Source of the DNA: Spartobacteria bacterium
GTDB taxonomy: Bacteria > Verrucomicrobiota > Verrucomicrobiia > Chthoniobacterales > Chthoniobacteraceae
Direction of reading: 5' to 3'
Length of the DNA stretch: 8,676 bases
Assembly (NCBI GenBank): GCA_025355595.1
Contig: JANXZI010000446.1
Span: forward strand, 1 to 8,676
Shown in pieces: positions 6,700-8,676 of this stretch; the first letter of the stretch is position 1; the number at the start of each line of letters is the position of its first letter. The notes beneath the pieces were generated by a model. The model did not search any database and had not been told where the DNA came from. It saw only the letters and a program-made list of their open reading frames with translations. The translations under genes were made by a program, and so were the position numbers.

Positions 6700-6772
6700 T
6701 TTTAACGCCTAGCGATGCGCAGTCCGGTGCGATGTGTGCTGGCGCTTAAAAGTTTGGTGTGAGGCGTTAGAT
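6700..6772. repeat. attC-like inverted repeat (73 bp)
   Basis: TAACGCCT at 6703-6710 and AGGCGTTA at 6762-6769 are perfect eight-base inverted repeats. The right end reads GTTAGAT (6766-6772), fitting the integron R' core GTTRRRY. The left end TTTTAAC (6700-6706) fits R'' (RYYYAAC) except for its first base. Inside, AGCG pairs with CGCT (6711-6714 with 6743-6746) and GCGCA with TGTGC (6717-6721 with 6735-6739, one wobble). This leaves a 15-base unpaired run on the right arm, which is unusual for a standard attC. No integrase gene is in the window. It may be a degenerate attC, a small palindromic repeat, or chance. Confidence 0.3.
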
Positions 6773-6790
6773 GTCAGACGTTCAGCCCCG

Positions 6791-6811
6791 CGCAGCGGCC
6801 TTCGGCCTGCG
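6791..6811. other. Hairpin around GGCCTTCGGCC
   Basis: GGCC-TTC-GGCC (6797-6807) is a perfect stem, extended after a two-base bulge by CGCA with TGCG. It lies about 90 bases before the hprK start, in the likely leader. No T-tract follows, so a terminator is unlikely. Confidence 0.25.
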
Positions 6812-6891
6812 ATGCCTGCCTCTCAACTTTCGATGGCTCAGCCCTGCCTCCCGCACGATTCCCCCTTGCCATCGCCCGTGTGTCCTCTGGT

Positions 6892-6899
6892 AAGGAGGG
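6892..6899 (+). promoter_or_regulatory. Strong Shine-Dalgarno site for hprK
   Basis: AAGGAGGG lies three bases before the ATG at 6903 (four after AAGGAGG) and is a near-perfect match to the anti-Shine-Dalgarno. It fixes the hprK start. It is the only convincing ribosome binding site I see in this window; the other genes start without one. Confidence 0.8.
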
Positions 6900-6902
6900 C
6901 GT

Positions 6903-7868
6903 ATGAATTCGCCCGAAAAGCATCCGACCATCACCGTCGGCGAATTTTACACGCGCCACTCCGAGTCGCTCCAGTTGAAGGTTCTCACGGATGACAGCAT
7001 CGGCTTCGCGCGCAGGATCCGCGAGCCCACCGTTAACCGCCCCGGCCTCGCGCTGTGCGGTTTTTTCTCCTACTTCGCGGACAAGCGCATCCAGGTCCTC
7101 GGCGCCGCGGAACTGTCGTACCTCAAGAGCCTCACGGAAAAGGAAGTCCGCCAGCGCTGTGCCGCCATGTGCCAGCGACACATCCCGTGCCTCATCTTTG
7201 CGCGCCAGTACCGCGTGCCCGAGGAAGTGCTCTCCGCCGCCAAGGAAAACGGCGTCGCGGTCTTTTCGACGCCCATGGTCACGATGCGATTCATCAACGC
7301 CGCGACCCTCGCGCTCGAATACGACTTCGCCCCGCGCAAGAGCGAATACGGCAGCATGGTGGACATCCAGGGCATGGGCGTGCTCGTGCGCGGCTCGAGC
7401 GGCATCGGAAAAAGCGAGTGCGTCATCGGCCTCATCGAGCGCGGCTATTCGCTCGTGAGCGATGACATGACGCACCTCCGCGCCATCGAGGGGCGGAACC
7501 TCATGGGCATGAGCGCGGACCTCACGCGGAACTACATGGAGGTGCGCGGCATCGGCGTCATCAATGTCACCGCCATCTTCGGCATCGGCGCAGTGCGGCG
7601 AGAGAAGCGCCTCGACCTCGTCGTGACGCTCAAGGAATGGAACGAGATCGAGGAGATCGACCGCACCGGGCTGGAGACCGAATACTACGAGATCCTCGAC
7701 CTCTTCGTCCCGCATGTGACCATCCCCGTGCGTCCCGGACGCGACCTCGCCCGCCTGGTGGAAGTCGCCGCACTCGACCAGAAGCTCAAGAGCGTCGGCC
7801 ACAACAGCGCCGTGGAATTTAATGAGCGTCTTCTTGCATCCATGCAGAAAAAAAAGAAAGAAAGCTGA
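6903..7868 (+). CDS. hprK: HPr kinase/phosphorylase
   Basis: A 321-residue protein, the normal length of the two-domain family. It phosphorylates HPr on a serine with ATP or pyrophosphate and also removes that phosphate, setting carbon regulation. Residues 8-135 form the N-terminal domain. The C-terminal catalytic domain has the P-loop GSSGIGKSE (164-172, Lys170, Ser171), Asp187/Asp188 after the loop (Asp188 matches the catalytic Asp177 of Lactobacillus casei HprK), the signature MEVRGIGVI (212-220, Glu213 for Mg), DRTG (253-256, Arg254) and IPVRPGRD (274-281). One key position differs: the active-site His that precedes the P-loop by 15 residues ('HG') is Tyr149 here (EYG). The next gene encodes HPr, its substrate, starting directly after the TGA. 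The start is supported by a strong Shine-Dalgarno sequence. The call is very secure; full bifunctionality is less so. Confidence 0.96.
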   Translation: MNSPEKHPTITVGEFYTRHSESLQLKVLTDDSIGFARRIREPTVNRPGLALCGFFSYFADKRIQVLGAAELSYLKSLTEKEVRQRCAAMCQRHIPCLIFARQYRVPEEVLSAAKENGVAVFSTPMVTMRFINAATLALEYDFAPRKSEYGSMVDIQGMGVLVRGSSGIGKSECVIGLIERGYSLVSDDMTHLRAIEGRNLMGMSADLTRNYMEVRGIGVINVTAIFGIGAVRREKRLDLVVTLKEWNEIEEIDRTGLETEYYEILDLFVPHVTIPVRPGRDLARLVEVAALDQKLKSVGHNSAVEFNERLLASMQKKKKES

Positions 7869-8165
7869 ATGGGCATCCTCGGTCGCAACTCAGGAACAAA
7901 GACCAGCAGGGAAGTCGAGATCATCAACAAGCTCGGCCTCCACGCGCGTCCCTGCGCGAAATTGGTGAAGCTGGCGAATACCTTCCGCAGCGAGGTGTGG
8001 GTCCGCAAGGACGACGACACGGTGAACGGAAAAAGCATCATGGGCCTCATGATGCTCGCCGCCGGCAGCGGCAGCCGGCTCCTGCTCACCTGCGAGGGCG
8101 CGGACGCCGAGGCGGCGCTCGCCGCCATCGAGAAACTCATCCTTTCCAAATTCGATGAAGACTGA
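7869..8165 (+). CDS. ptsH: Phosphocarrier protein HPr
   Basis: A 98-residue cytoplasmic phosphocarrier. It has the active-site motif GLHARP at residues 23-28 with His25 (the EI-dependent phosphorylation site, His15 in Bacillus) and the HprK target motif VNGKSIMGLMML at 52-63, with Ser56 matching Ser46. Retention of the regulatory serine agrees with hprK immediately upstream. The protein carries about ten extra N-terminal residues (MGILGRNSGT) before the first strand SREVEIINK. No later ATG is available before the core, so the extension is probably real unless an alternative start is used. Cys29 replaces the usual Ala after the active-site Pro. The ATG directly abuts the hprK stop codon, suggesting translational coupling, and the end overlaps the start of ptsI by 11 bases. 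HPr could pass phosphate from EI to unknown acceptors or act through Ser-phosphorylated HPr. Confidence 0.96.
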   Translation: MGILGRNSGTKTSREVEIINKLGLHARPCAKLVKLANTFRSEVWVRKDDDTVNGKSIMGLMMLAAGSGSRLLLTCEGADAEAALAAIEKLILSKFDED

Positions 8166-8676
8166 ACGACGCTTCCAGGGAGTCGGGGTGTCGCCCGGCA
8201 TCGCCCATGGAACCGCGTTCATCCATCGCCCCGACGACGAGCCGCCGCCGCGGAAAATCTCCCTCGGCGGGAGCGAGCGGGAAGTGGAGCGCCTGCGCGA
8301 TGCCCTCTGCGCCACGCGCCGCCAGATCGTCGAGCTCCAGGAGCAGGTCGAGAAATCCCTCGGCGCGAAGGACGCCGCGATCTTCGAGGCGCACGTCATG
8401 GTCGTCGAGGACGGCGTGATGATTGACGAGGTGGAAAAGATGATCCGCCGCGAGTCGTGCAATGCGGAGCACGCGTTTTTCACGGTCGTCCACCGCTACA
8501 TCCGCAGCCTCGGCGAAATGGAGGATCCGTACCTCCGGGAACGCGCCGTGGACATCCACGACGTCGGCCGCCGCGTGATCCATAATCTCCTCGGCCGCGA
8601 GCCCTCAGCCCTCGGCGGACTCGACGCCCCGAGCATTGTCATCGCGCACAATCTCACGCCGAGCGACACCGTGCAG
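8155..8676 (+). CDS. ptsI: PEP-protein phosphotransferase (enzyme I), N-terminal fragment (runs off right edge)
   Basis: 174 codons with no stop before the window ends. EI takes phosphate from phosphoenolpyruvate onto its own His and passes it to HPr. The start ATG at 8155 lies inside the end of ptsH (11-base overlap in another frame), fitting coupled translation. Residues 8-22 (QGVGVSPGIAHGTAF) are the typical EI opening strand. The helical HPr-binding region follows (about 40-145), including LGAKDAAIFEAHVMVVED, the family's 'F-x-A-H-x-x-x-L-x-D' helix. Residues 154-174 (LGGLDAPSIVIAHNLTPSDT) match the segment just before the phosphohistidine domain. The active-site His (GGxTSH motif) and the PEP-binding domain lie beyond the edge, so integrity cannot be checked. 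The HPr-like partner and the kinase are in the same operon; no EII component is visible. Confidence 0.94.
   Translation, partial: MKTERRFQGVGVSPGIAHGTAFIHRPDDEPPPRKISLGGSEREVERLRDALCATRRQIVELQEQVEKSLGAKDAAIFEAHVMVVEDGVMIDEVEKMIRRESCNAEHAFFTVVHRYIRSLGEMEDPYLRERAVDIHDVGRRVIHNLLGREPSALGGLDAPSIVIAHNLTPSDTVQ

Larger units (their letters stand above)
6462..6902. other. Gene-free 441-bp intergenic block between the sugar kinase and hprK
   Basis: No convincing coding sequence is present on either strand; open frames are short and lack family-like features. It should contain the divergent promoters for the kinase gene (minus) and the hprK operon (plus), but I find no strong -35/-10 pair for either. 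Visible structure: an AT-rich stretch at 6556-6590 with the palindrome TTGAG-AA-CTCAA (6568-6579), a GCCC-GTA-GGGC stem (6592-6602), an 8-bp inverted repeat at 6703-6769, and a hairpin around GGCCTTCGGCC (6797-6807). TCAGCCCC occurs twice (6623 and 6782). The mix of AT-rich and palindromic segments differs from the other, much shorter spacers of the window. It could include a remnant or dispersed repeat. Confidence 0.5.

Noticed and set aside
6774..7802. 342-codon minus-strand open frame opposite hprK
   Set aside because: hprK on the plus strand has unmistakable motifs and a strong ribosome binding site. The antisense product is His/Asp/Ala-rich without domain features.
1..8676. CRISPR array, tRNA, rRNA or insertion-sequence transposase
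   Set aside because: I found no regularly spaced direct repeats, no tRNA-like or rRNA-like sequence, and no transposase or integrase motifs in any frame.

Overview
The window looks like chromosomal DNA from a GC-rich member of the Verrucomicrobiota (Chthoniobacter/Spartobacteria-like). This is inferred from three things: the long protein built of W-x3-DP-x-(A/G)-A repeats, the Tyr-rich lipoprotein with 'GVS' helical repeats, and an hprK-ptsH-ptsI cluster in a GC-rich, non-Firmicute genome. No 16S rRNA or other decisive phylogenetic marker is present, so the assignment is tentative.

Layout. Left block, minus strand (1-1184): the N-terminus of a secreted M16-type zinc protease runs off the left edge. 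Upstream of it lie a small lipoprotein with a tyrosine-rich tail and an FmdB-type zinc-ribbon protein with a GTG start. Middle block, plus strand (1306-5350): a membrane-anchored repeat protein, a BrkB/YihY integral membrane protein, and a 548-residue REC-coiled coil-HATPase-REC protein whose kinase core appears degenerate. A PfkB-family sugar kinase (5445-6461, minus) converges on that regulator, with a small hairpin between them. A 441-bp gene-free block (6462-6902) separates the divergent pfkB-type gene and hprK; it contains an attC-like inverted repeat. Right block, plus strand (6903-8676): hprK, ptsH and the first 174 codons of ptsI, tightly packed (hprK abuts ptsH; ptsH overlaps ptsI by 11 bases). 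The ptsI reading frame is open at the window edge.

How the genes work together. The only clear functional unit is hprK-ptsH-ptsI: EI would phosphorylate HPr on His25, while HprK would phosphorylate or dephosphorylate HPr on Ser56. No sugar-specific EII gene is visible, so a regulatory rather than transport role is plausible but not shown here. The other genes look like independent housekeeping or envelope genes. I did not find a clear new defence, mobile or biosynthetic system. The items most worth a second look are the His-less hybrid regulator, the Tyr-for-His change in HprK, and the non-coding block before hprK.
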